Assembly: GCA_050084515.1 (NCBI GenBank)
Contig: CM114271.1
Location: forward strand, 58,652,001 to 58,716,000
Reading direction: 5' to 3'
Source: Blasia pusilla
Lineage: Eukaryota; Marchantiophyta; Marchantiopsida; Blasiales
DNA length: 64,000 nucleotides
The notes under the pieces are model-generated. The model searched no databases, was not told where the DNA came from, and saw only the letters and a program-made list of their open reading frames with translations. Position numbers and translations under genes: made by a program. Of the stretch, positions 1 through 9,635 are shown in pieces (the first letter of the stretch is position 1; each line of letters begins with the position of its first letter).

Positions 1-228
1 CATCTTCTTTTACTATTGTTCAGCCCATGTTATGTACGAAGGACTAACCATGCTACACAAATATTCAAAAAAAATCTCTTGTTTCACGTAGTAAGAGAGA
101 CATTTCCTTGCTGCCCACTTACCACATGTCAAGCATAAAGGTGTTTGCAAATCAAGAAGCACTCTCCAATAATAATAAAAGTTGGCATCTTGAATTTCTC
201 TTTCATATGCTTACGATAAGAATTGCTT
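1..228. other. Flank left of retrotransposon copy 1
   Basis: No gene, RNA or repeat is recognised here. The sequence is AT-rich and its short reading frames have no recognisable content. The last four bases, GCTT (225-228), recur immediately after the right end of the element at 10155-10158 and look like a target-site duplication. Confidence 0.5.
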
Positions 229-356
229 TGTCGTGCGCATACACATCGCTACACAACATACATCGCTGTCACCAAACACACACACAAACACGCACGATCC
301 CATGCTAACTCATGGCATCCAAACAATGAGACAAGAAGTACGAAAATATCTCCAAT
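229..356 (-). repeat. Terminal module A of retrotransposon copy 1
   Basis: A ~130-bp block beginning TGTCGTGCGCATACAC and ending ATATCTCCAAT. It recurs as two tandem copies at 44321-44578 and as a shortened form at 876-914. It directly abuts the ~517-bp module B here. I read A plus B as the long terminal repeat, but the extra A copy beside the purine tract leaves the exact LTR limits uncertain. Confidence 0.65.
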
Positions 357-873
357 TAAAGTAAGATCCTATCTCTCTCTACACAATCTCAGACCATAGC
401 TCTCAAAGGTGTGCACTCTCTCTCATGTCAAACCAAACCCACTCTCCTAATGAGAGGCTTGGGTTACACTCACAAGGCAAGGGACCATAGCTCCGCCGCC
501 TCATGCCAAGAGGTTCAACAAAGAGAGAATGAGCTCTCAAGCTCTCTCTCCTTGGGATATATATCCCTCCCCTCTCCCAAACTCTCTCCATGGTAACCTA
601 TTCTCCCAAGTCACCTCCTTGGCTCTTGACCTGATGTAGGAGGTCAAGGACCACTTACCAAAAATAGAAAGTCGATCATATATTCAAAATAGTACTTACC
701 TAAAATAGTAATTTCCTCAATATGGCTCCAAATGAGCCAAAACGAAGGGGAAACCTTCTCTCTCAAGTTTCCCCGGGGCCTCAGCAGTTCATCCTCGACC
801 TCCTAGGCCTGTCCTCCACTACTCTTGAAGACGCTCTACTAGATCTCACCGATCTATCCTAAAGGACACGACA
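357..873 (-). repeat. Terminal module B (left LTR body), copy 1
   Basis: A ~517-bp block beginning AAAGTAAGATCC and ending GACACGACA. It is nearly identical to 9636-10154 and 50346-50862. This direct repetition at both ends of a gag-pol region identifies it as LTR sequence. Confidence 0.85.
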
Positions 874-875
874 GT

Positions 876-914
876 TGTCTTGCGCATACACATCGCTACA
901 CATATATCTCCAAT
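876..914 (-). repeat. Shortened module A next to purine tract
   Basis: The block starts TGTCTTGCGCATACAC and ends ATATCTCCAAT, so it keeps both ends of module A but has lost most of the middle. It lies between LTR module B and the internal region. Confidence 0.55.
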
Positions 915-923
915 CGTCCCCTA
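915..923 (-). other. Candidate polypurine tract, copy 1
   Basis: On the minus strand this reads TAGGGGACG immediately before the terminal module. The equivalent in copy 2 (44579-44588) is TAGGGGGGCG. The position, just inside the 3' terminal repeat in element orientation, fits the plus-strand priming site of an LTR retrotransposon. Confidence 0.5.
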
Positions 924-1099
924 GTTGGTGGTTAGGTCCCTCTAACTCCAGATAGCCATCTATCCCTACCTACCATGACATACATCTCTCGGACGCTAAG
1001 AGCAAGAAGGCTAGGTGCTCATGTGGCCCCATCGTTAGTCGCCTTCCTATCATCCATGTCAGAGAAAAAGTCCGCATTGAAACCTACCTAGTATCTCCT

Positions 1100-2749
1100 C
1101 TATGTACATCTGGGACACATCCATCGTCCCCGAGGAACCCTAGTGAGAGGTGGCGTCAGACATGCCATATGCCAACCTCTCAAACAACCATCACAGACTA
1201 GCATCGTGGCCGCACCACGGGCAGAACCACACAACAAACAACGCAAGCCTGCAGGAACTACTACTAAGCTCGGATCCACTGTATCATCAATGTTAGGAAG
1301 GTGACATGGTGCACAATTACGCACATGATCCTTCCATACCATACCATCGCGTCCCTCCAGCAAGAGAACACCGGATGGCAAAATGTAACGCACTCTCAAG
1401 ATAGTGCGCTCTGCAGTCACATCCAACGTCGTCGGTGCCGTCTGCTGCAAGTAGACATAATATCCCTGATGAAACCTCCGGATAGTTGGTCGATAACCAC
1501 CACCCCGAATAGTTGCATACCTCAACGTATCCCGATGCTGCGTAATCGCCAAGTTCTCGAACGCCATGGGCATCACTCTCCGAAATAACTCATCCCTCTG
1601 AGAACATGATCGCATCCATACATCTGGGTCATCAAGGTCTAATACCTTACCAGCATCTCGACGAATGGCCGCACGTAAATGTGGCTCTCGGCCATAAAGT
1701 AGCAAGTACGGTGAAAAAGACGCTGAGGATGCTTGCTTGCTGAACCTGTATCCCATCGCCAACCAAGGCAATTGGAGGTCCCAATCTCCTAGGTGACCTC
1801 TTTGGAAGCCATACTTGCGTAAACCCCTCTTCAACGTCTGCACAACTCTCTCCGCTAATCCATCCGCCTCAGGATGATCTCGCGAAGTCGTACGATGGTC
1901 GATGAGCGCCTCATCACACAAGGTCTGGAACTCACTGCGAAACTCGGTACCCTGGTCTGTCAACACCTCAGCCGGTGAGCCATAATGACTCAACACTCTG
2001 TCAAGGAAGGCTTAAGCTACTCCCTCACTCACTTTGTCAAGCAATGAAACCAACTCGATCCACTTCGAGAAGTGCTCGACCATCACCAACACATAACGAT
2101 TGTGACGCTCTGTCAAAGGCAAAGGTCTTGCAAAATCCAAACTCCATCTATACCCTAAGCCCATGATCGGTAATGGATGCAACTATGGAGTGGGAGCATT
2201 GAACGATGCTCGGACCCGTTCACACACCATGCACTTGGCAACAAACTTCTGAACGTCAGTCTACATGCTTCGCCATCAATACTGAATCTGGAGCAAGCTA
2301 TACGTCGGCTTCACCCCAAAGTGACCCAACTCCTCATGGGCATGCTGCACTAGTCGTGCTCTCAGCAAAGGATGTGGCACTATGCGTACTTTTCCATCCT
2401 CCCAAACCCTCAAAACATGTGTCCCCTCCCAACGGAACCGTCTAGCCCGCTGTAGGATCCAATCTCGCTCTCTAGCACCCACAGTGCTTGCAACGCTGCC
2501 AGTACAAAGGTACTCCAAGACTACTCCATCATCATGAATATCTTGGCCACATGTCGTCTCCTCACTGGCCTCGGGATCCAAGGACTCTCCATTAGACCTC
2601 GCCATCGAAGTCTCCATACTCTGGCTCTCCATAGCCAACATGCCTAAATAGGCTGACGTGTGCCATCTTGGCATTGACTCCTCATCACTATCTCCATGCC
2701 ATCGAGCTCCAGTCGCATCTTGCTGACTCGGGCATGGGTTACGACTCAA
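1100..2749 (-). pseudogene. Integrase with C-terminal PHD finger (Pol, copy 1)
   Basis: Integrase joins retrotransposon cDNA to host chromatin. The zinc-binding N-terminal region is visible near 2276-2400 (HEELGHFGVK). The catalytic core has LTDQGTEF (about 1950) and the glutamate-bearing HPEADGLAERVVQT, followed by a GPY/F-like region (HQGYYVYLQQ). The last 298-residue open stretch (1100-1996) ends in a PHD finger. The piece with the first catalytic aspartate (about 2000-2270) is out of frame, so this copy is broken. The sister copy keeps the same region open in one 728-residue frame at 44856-47042, which shows the expected WSLDFAGSLP motif. Confidence 0.85.
1103..1240 (-). other. PHD zinc finger at integrase C terminus
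   Basis: Residues 253-298 of the last integrase open stretch show a textbook C4HC3 PHD pattern: CLLC, an 11-residue gap, CDGC, RGWH, MAC, a 14-residue gap, CPRC. The core MLVCDGCLRGWHMACL and the following PPLTRVPRGRW are typical of PHD fingers that read the histone H3 tail (family knowledge). It sits directly before the stop codon, the place where chromoviral Ty3/gypsy elements have a chromodomain. In copy 2 the same finger is present but frameshifted (44770-44930). Confidence 0.88.
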
Positions 2750-2761
2750 CCCATCTACATC

Positions 2762-3186
2762 CTAGTTGAGCGTCCCAGGTCTATGTACCACCTGAAAATC
2801 ATATTCCTGCAACAATAGAGCCCATCTCGCAAGCTTCAGTGTAAGCTTGTCGGACTCCATCAACCACTTCAATGGTTGATGATCAATGATGATGGTAAAG
2901 GGTTGCCGAATAAGTAACACATGAAATGCACGATAGCCCATACCGCAGCCAAACACTCACCCTCATACAAGCTATACTTCGCCTCTGCAGCTTTGTTCGA
3001 GCGGCTAGCATAAGCCACCACGAACTCTCTACCCTCATCATCTTGTTGGGTGAGCACCGCTCCAAGCCCCAACATGCTCCAAACTGTGTGCAACTGGAAA
3101 GGACGCCCCTGGATCGGTCTCCTCAAGATGGGCGCAGACGTCAACCTATCCTTTAGCAACTGAAATGCTCGCTCTTGCTCTAGCAA
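2762..3186 (-). pseudogene. RNase H domain (Pol, copy 1)
   Basis: Overlapping open pieces carry Ty3/gypsy RNase H signatures: FQLHTVWSMLGLGAVLTQ, FVVAYASRSN, YSLYEGECLAAVWAI, IIIDHQPLKWLM and FQVVHRPGTLN. The domain removes genomic RNA during reverse transcription. It is split by a frameshift near 2930 and joined on its N-terminal side to a deletion at about 3176, where the end of reverse transcriptase should be. Confidence 0.85.
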
Positions 3187-3815
3187 AATCCAGACCAGCC
3201 AAGATCCTATGCATGACCCTTTGAAACTCAGCCGGGGCGTTCTTTAACCCAAATGGTCAGAATCGTCACTGGTACAAACAATCCTTCCCGTGAGGATCGA
3301 TGCCTTAAAATGCCGTCTTCTACTGTCCTCCAATCTGATAGGCAATTGATGGTATCCGGCTCGCAAATCCAATGAACTGAAGACCTTTGCGTGACCAATC
3401 GCATCAAAGATCTCCTCAGGGATGGGCATGGCATACCTATCGGACTTTGTGTGTTGATTGATAGGTCGGTAATCCCCACACATCCGCCTATCTGTCCAGT
3501 TGCCATGCACATCCTTCTTGGCGGGCATGACAGTGGCAGATGCATACTCCCCATGGGACATCTCCACTAGTCCTGCTCTGACCAAGTCCTGGCTCCTACT
3601 CTGAATAGAGCCCTCTCAATATCACTGTACCTGTAGGGTCGTCGGAAGATCGGCGTATCACTCGACAACTCAATGCGGATCCCCGGTCCCTTCAGCGTAC
3701 CCAAATCCTCCATGCTAAATGCAAAGCAGCTCCTATAACTCGTGAGGAACTGATGTATCCGGCGCCGCTCTCCTCCTGTCAACTTAGGGCCCATATTTGG
3801 CTCCCAAGTCTCCAT
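3187..3815 (-). pseudogene. Reverse transcriptase with catalytic block deleted (copy 1)
   Basis: Ty3/gypsy reverse transcriptase motifs are visible: FRRPYRYSDIERALF, GEYASATVMPAKKDVHGNW, RMCGDYRPINQHT and FSSLDLRAGYHQLPI. Frameshifts separate the first and second pieces. About 360 bp present in copy 2 (roughly 46823-47182) is missing at 3176-3186; that segment encodes CYIDDIVVFS, the YxDD active site. This copy therefore cannot make an active polymerase. It follows the methyltransferase in the polyprotein. Confidence 0.88.
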
Positions 3816-3857
3816 CGTGACTACGGTAAGACTCTCTGGCGTATGTATTGGTGGTTG

Positions 3858-5453
3858 CTATGGTGCAACCCCGTCTCGAACAACAACGCTCGGCCACTCT
3901 TCTGCAGCCAACTGCAAACTCTGATCTCCTCCACATGCAGTGCTCGGAACCACGCTCGATGATGTGGCTATCATCTCCTGGCGTACCTGCAAAACATCCC
4001 AAAAAGTCCAAGGGTGTCTCTCCCGATCTCCCCTAGTGTGTCGATCTCCTTGGGTCTCGCCCCCAGCCATTGCCTCCACCATCTTGGTAGGCATGGGGTT
4101 CACCAACGCAACCGTTGTGATCTGTCGCGATCTCATCCGACGTTGCTCAGCCACTCCCAAGCTGAAGATCCATGTCAAGCAATTCAGGTCCATCGCCTGA
4201 CCCAAGACATGGCGTCGTGATGCCTCTGATACTGACGAGATTTCCGTCACTCCTGTGGGAAATCCCATCGCCCGCTCTCTCTCGTCGGCGTTGGGCTCCA
4301 CCAACCTCTGAACCTGGTCATTCCAAACCAAGCTAGGATCGGCCTCCTTGTATGCATAGGAAGCGGGAAAACTCACAAACGTGGGAAAGGCTGCCCGTGG
4401 CCTGCCTACCCTGTTGACCACAGTCAGCGGTGGTTGATCATGGTGCCTCACTGCTTGTGATCGACGACTTGGATCTAGAATGGAATCCACTAACAAATGG
4501 GAGGGGCGCTCCACTCTCGCATACGCCCTCCGTAACACCGCATGGGGCCACAAGTTGGTCCACCATAGACGCAGGCAATGGGCTCTAGAACCTACACTCG
4601 TCGCATCCAAGAACATTGCTGGGCCGATCCAGGCACGCACCTGATGAGCACTTGTCACCACCCGTGACCTGGAGTCTCCTAAGATCGGCACATTCTCCAG
4701 AATGTAGCCTGGAGAACGAGACTGATGCTTTTGCAACTTCCGTAAGACCCTCAACATCTCCCAAAACAATCTAGACCGAGTGTCAACCAACCCGCTACCT
4801 CGTCCAGCACTCGATTGGCCCTAACATGGCCAACCGGCAATGACCAAATCAATGGTCCCTACCCGCTCTAAGTCTTGCGCCCCCAACAAGGAGATATCCC
4901 TCGATAGGGAACTCTGGTATCCCTGTATCGCGGACACAGACAATAAATCGGGAAAACAGAGGCGTAAGTGCGCCACATGACGTAGTGAGACGCGCCTCAC
5001 AACATCATCACTCTCCACATACAGGTACTGTTGTACTCGCACTCTTGCCTGCAAAACATCAGCTAACCCGATGCTAATCCCTCCAAAGAGATCTAACACT
5101 CGAATACCCTCCTCCGGGATACACCACACAATGGATGTGGTATCCAAGGGTGTCATCGTAGCACTCCTTGCTACCTTGGGTTCCTCAGACCCATCCCGCT
5201 CCGGTGCAAACGCCTCGCTCCACGCGGTCTGCACGTTCTCATCTGCCAATCGTCGAAGCTTCTCAATCGAGCCCCACAGCGGCACCTCTCCTCCACGGAA
5301 AGATGCAACTACCATAACATTCCTCTCCATAGAAATGTCAGGAACGGGAGTATCCTCTGCATGGACATGTCCCTCAATCAAATCACTAGGCCAAATGATG
5401 GCACTGCTAAAGGCTGCTAAGGTTGCCATCTCTCCTGGCTGTTGCTCGATCAT
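3858..5453 (-). pseudogene. DNMT3-like DNA (cytosine-5) methyltransferase domain in Pol (copy 1)
   Basis: This domain would transfer a methyl group from S-adenosylmethionine to cytosine C5. The catalytic motifs occur in linear order. Motif I VLDLFGGISIGL is at about 5099-5064; an acidic cofactor strand YLYVESDD follows; motif IV is DLVIAGWPC at 4824-4850; GLVDTRSRLFWEMLRVL comes next; motif VI LENV is at 4689-4700; motif VIII GSRAHCLRLWW is near 4560; motif IX MGFP is near 4260; motif X LGQAMDLN is near 4200. Linear order and the RxRxWW..NL form of motif VIII fit DNMT3 rather than the permuted plant DRM enzymes. In this copy the glutamine after the catalytic cysteine is a stop codon (TAG); copy 2 has CAG. 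The domain lies between protease and reverse transcriptase. Confidence 0.9.
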
Positions 5454-5498
5454 TGCACTTGTGAATCGACCGGATAATGAACTAAGGCGCCCATCACC

Positions 5499-6044
5499 TC
5501 ACTGCCATCCTTGTCTGTAGGACGTTGACTCCTCCCAATAATCCAAGGCAAACCCCATCGGGTATAACACTGCTCCACCAACCAAGACATTATAAGACTC
5601 TGCATCAGTCACTATCGCCTTGGCTCGCACCACGGACTCATCTGTAGGTTGTCCCGGGCGAATTCTCACCACGACCTCTTGTCGGGTGATATATTGTGTG
5701 GTACTCGCTCCACCCAAGGATGTTTGTATCCGGAATGGACAACACTCCACATCGGCTCTCGTCAAGCCCAATCCTCTAAATGACGCCTTCCCCAACATCA
5801 GGGGTTGTGCTCCTGAATCCAACAAGACGCGCTGCGGACTAAAAGCTCTACCTCCGGGACTCACCAACTGGAATACCTCTCCTCGGTTATCCAACAACAC
5901 AACACTAGGAGAAGCCATGGCACGCTCTATCACGGGTCTAGCAGGCATCTCCGCCATCCTAGCAGCCGCAGCCTGCCATGCATCTGATGTGGACGGCCCG
6001 AGCATCCGCTCCAAGGGCAGGTCCATCACCTCCTCTGCAATCAC
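5499..6044 (-). pseudogene. Retropepsin-like aspartic protease (copy 1)
   Basis: A 181-residue open stretch carries QRVLLDSGAQPLMLG, the D-S-G active-site loop of retropepsins (residues 76-78). The second signature follows near residue 155, YNVLVGGAVLYPMG, matching the hydrophobic-G flap-side motif of Ty3/gypsy proteases. It would cut the Gag-Pol polyprotein. It is one of the few uninterrupted domains in this copy, but it is separated by stops from gag upstream and the methyltransferase downstream. Confidence 0.8.
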
Positions 6045-6442
6045 TCTGAACGTGATGCAGGAACTCCAACTCCGCGCTCACATAGTGAAGTGGCCAGCCG
6101 AAAAGCCTTGGCGGGCGTACCCTCCAACGTCATAACATCGGAAGCAGAAAATAAAGGAGTGCGGTACACAACGGTGGCCGCCCCCAACAACGTGCTCGAC
6201 ACATGCCCCTCTTGAGCATCAACAATAGGAGTTGTCGTACTTGCTTCTCCCATTGCCCTCCGTGCCTGCACACCAACAACATCACCAGCTCTCCAAGGAC
6301 TCTAATCAGGACCCATCGATGGGGTCCTTATCGCCTCAAACAAGGTGAAAGATTGAGGAAGCCTAGTCTGTTTCCTGGCTTCCCCTCATTGTGGATCCAA
6401 CTCTGCGGCTGCTCCACGCGTCACAACTGCGGCAGCCTCCAT

Positions 6443-7915
6443 CTAGGCAACCCCGCACATCCAACCAGGATCCTCTACATCTGTGGCTGCTCCATATGAT
6501 GTCGATGCCACGGATCTGACATCTGGTAACCTCAATGCCGTAGCAGCAATCTGCTCCTGTAGCTGCTGTATCTGAGCAGCCATCCCAACCTCACGTTTGG
6601 AATCTCCCTGGGTGCGTCTAGGTGGTAGTACTCTACCTCCTCCATGGGCAACTCCACCACCCTGTCGGGCAACTCCAGTTCCTCGTCCCCCAACGGGACC
6701 ACTTGGTGCACGATCTCTAGGCTCACCCGGACCGGCTACTCGCCTTGGTGCCCTCTCTGGCTCTCGGTCCAAACGTAACTCAGGATGTAAACTGAAACAC
6801 CTAGCGTGTGTATGACCATATCTTTGACAATAGTCACACTTATAACCTCATGGTGCAGCACCATCTCCTCCTCCAGGTTGAGGCGCACGTCCATGACCCT
6901 GACGAGTGCAATGGCGCTGATGATGGGCTCCACCACATGACCAACAAGTAATAGTAGGCGGCTGCTGTTGAGCCGCATATGAAGGCGCAGGTCTCTGTGC
7001 CACGGGCTCCCGGTATCCTCCCTGAGCTCGTGGTGCCGCAGTTGACCTATCTCGGAGTCCACGTTGCTGCATAGGTGGTCCAACCAATCGCGACTGCTCT
7101 TGCCCAGAACCCATGGTGGCTACGCTCTCCTCCGCCATGTTGCACTCAATGTTCTCGGAGGTCCTAAAAACATCTCTCAACGTAGGGGAGATGTTCATAA
7201 GAAGCACCCCCTCCCACACCCGTGGCCGTAGGGTTTGGTCCAGCATCGCGTACCATAATTGGATAGCCTGAGCCTCTGTCACCCCCTGAGTGACGTTGAT
7301 CAACTGGCGCAAGCGAGTGTAAGCCTCACGTTAACTCTCACTCGGGCGCCTCTGGAAGTTGTGGATGCTTCGCAACTTTTCCGTCCGTACCCCTTGGTAG
7401 CTTGCCCTTAACTCATCAAAGAACTCAACCACGGGGTTCAACCTGGGACGAACCCGACTAGACGGTGCAACTGCTCCAGTGCGAGTGACCCCTCCTAAAA
7501 CATCACTAGTGGAAGAGGAAGTAGCCTCTCCTGACTCCTCCTCATCTGGGAACGGCTCCGTCCATGACACATAATGGGGGTCGTAGTAGAGTCGCCATGC
7601 CTCAATCTCCTGGGCATATCTGTGGGAGAACTCATGGTAATCGTCCATGGGTGCCCCCTCTAAATGCTGGAACATACCGTTCCATGCTTTAAACGGGTTG
7701 AATTCTCTAGAGTTCTTGGCCTGCTGGGAGTCGCACCAACTCCTGAACTCTGCTATGAAATCGTGCAACTCAATCATACCTACTGCACCTGAAAACCTAC
7801 GCGGTCCTCTACCCCGGTCGTTCATCTCGTACGCCCAATTGGTAGGACCACTCACAATGTGTGGCAATGTGCTCACAAACTCCTCTACACCCTCCCTCTC
7901 GTCTGGGGATGACAC
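6443..7915 (-). pseudogene. Gag capsid-nucleocapsid region (copy 1)
   Basis: The region encodes the particle-forming protein. The front part (7331-7915) has a hydrophilic capsid-type helix set (DFIAEFRSWCDSQQAK, SHRYAQEIEAWRLYYDP). The middle part (6848-7312) reads RQLINVTQGVTEAQAIQLWY, then a zinc knuckle CWSCGGAHHQRHC, one residue short of the usual CX2CX4HX4C spacing. A second, canonical knuckle CDYCQRYGHTHARC lies just after an in-frame stop near 6848. The tail is Arg/Gly/Pro-rich and then glutamine-rich (MAAQIQQLQEQIAA). Frame changes near 7320 and the stop near 6848 break it. No convincing ATG was fixed. Confidence 0.8.
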
Positions 7916-9635
7916 AAAAGGAGGTCGAGATGGTCCCTAAAGTGAAGACCCTCGGAACCTCATGCCACTCCGCGTAAAATCTCTAGAGCTACTCTCGGGT
8001 TCACGACCTCGGCTCTCAAAGTCCCGAACGGACGCCGTGATGACCCTCGTGCCCTTCTCACCCGATCACTCTTGTCTCGCGAATAATCCCTCAATCACTG
8101 ATCCCAAACGTGCGGCACTTGATCTACACTCTCCCTCCCCGAGACATATAACGTGCGGCAATAAGCGGCGTGGTGGGGCAAATCGACCAGGCTATCATTT
8201 CATCAATAACCTACCCTCAACTCCGGACATCCCACACAGGTCTATGTCCCCTAAACCACATACATAAATGATGCTCTCAGCATCCACACACCCAGTATCC
8301 TCAAATAAACTACCCAAATCCCAGAATCCCTCACACGTGCAGGGTAAAGGACCAAAATGGGTAACCTGAACACATGTCAATGTTGCTCTTAGCAACTGCA
8401 AATCTCGACCCCAACTCGGTCGTGGAAACAACTCCTCCAATCAGCAAGTCATACTCCTCCCGTATTGACGTTGCTCAAAACTCCTCGATAGACGGTGCGG
8501 TTCCAACGGAACGGTGCGGCGTTGCAGGCAGCACGGAACGGCTACGAACGGCACGGCCCTCGATGATGGGATGCGGCACTCGGCGGCATATCCTCCTCAA
8601 GCAACAATAAACCAACACTCTACTCCACAATGCCGGAGCGGCTCCGCGATCGAGACAGTGCGGTGCAGCCACGAGCGGCATGACGCGGCAATTAGCGGCA
8701 CGTTGCGGCTACGGGCGTCATGACACGGTACCCGATCGTCGTTGAGCAACTACCAATCACAACATAGCAGCATGAAATCAAAACTCAAACACTATAACAA
8801 GAGGTCATATGCCATCACAGGTTGATGACGGTGGCGGCCAAAACAAAGGACGTGATAGCGACGCAAGTCCAAGAATCAACGAACGTTGTGGAAGACCCTC
8901 CACTCCGTAACGGCGGCAATGGCAACCAAGGGTGGACAACGGACAGTGGACCATTGACGGTGACGGTTGACCGTCGCTGATGACGGTTCACCATTGATGG
9001 TGACGGTTGACCATCGACATTGGAGGTTGACCGTTGAAGGTTGACGGTGACTATGACGGCGACGACCGCTGCCGGTGTGGCGGCTGGTTTAGGGTTTGCA
9101 CAATTTAACCCTAAAAATCGCCTAGCAATGGGAGTTTTGCAAGATTGATCATAATTTTTTGCTCGCAACTCCAAATTGCGCATTGTTTATTGCACAGCTT
9201 CACGATCTACGCCACCATCAAAAAATATTTAGAATCAAACATTCCAGTAAAAATTGACAGGGACTGTCGTAAAGCCCAATGTCTCTTTCTCCTACACAAA
9301 ATTCGGCAGCGCTTGCGCGCTGATTCTTCCCGACAAAAATGTAAAACCTGTAAAAATGAAAATCAGCAAGCGACATGGTGCTCCCAAAAGCACCGGCATG
9401 GGGCAACCCGCCCCCATACTCAATCCCTATCAGAAATTGGGCAACGCTTCCGCGCGCCACTCTTCCACACGAAAAAATCGGCAAATGCAAAGAACAATCA
9501 AAGCAACCCTTGCTCCGATGAGCACTCCCATGAGCCGTTGAACAGGGAACACGGTCCGCAACTTGCAAAAACAGCGAGTGACCAGCGAGATCCCCCATGA
9601 AGCTCTCTCATTCTCTCATTCTCTCATTCTCTCTT
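7916..9635 (-). other. Leader between gag and 5' LTR of copy 1
   Basis: No coding domain is recognised. 8480-8720 is GC-rich with repeated CGGCAC/GAACGG words. 8940-9060 is a tandem series of about 10-20 bp words around TGACGGTTGACC. 9600-9635 is a short CATTCTCT repeat just inside the LTR. The leader is absent from copy 2, so it may be partly a later insertion. Confidence 0.55.
8940..9062. repeat. TGACGGTTGACC-type tandem repeat
   Basis: Irregular tandem words TGACGGTTGACC, TGACGGTTCACC, TGACGGTGAC and GGAGGTTGACC fill about 120 bp. Each carries a TTGAC(C) core, the W-box core bound by plant WRKY factors (family knowledge). Any such role here is inference. Confidence 0.7.

Noticed and set aside
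403-596. Short open frames repeated at 403-596, 9684-9877 and 50394-50636
   Set aside because: They lie within LTR module B and repeat because the LTR does; there is no gene.
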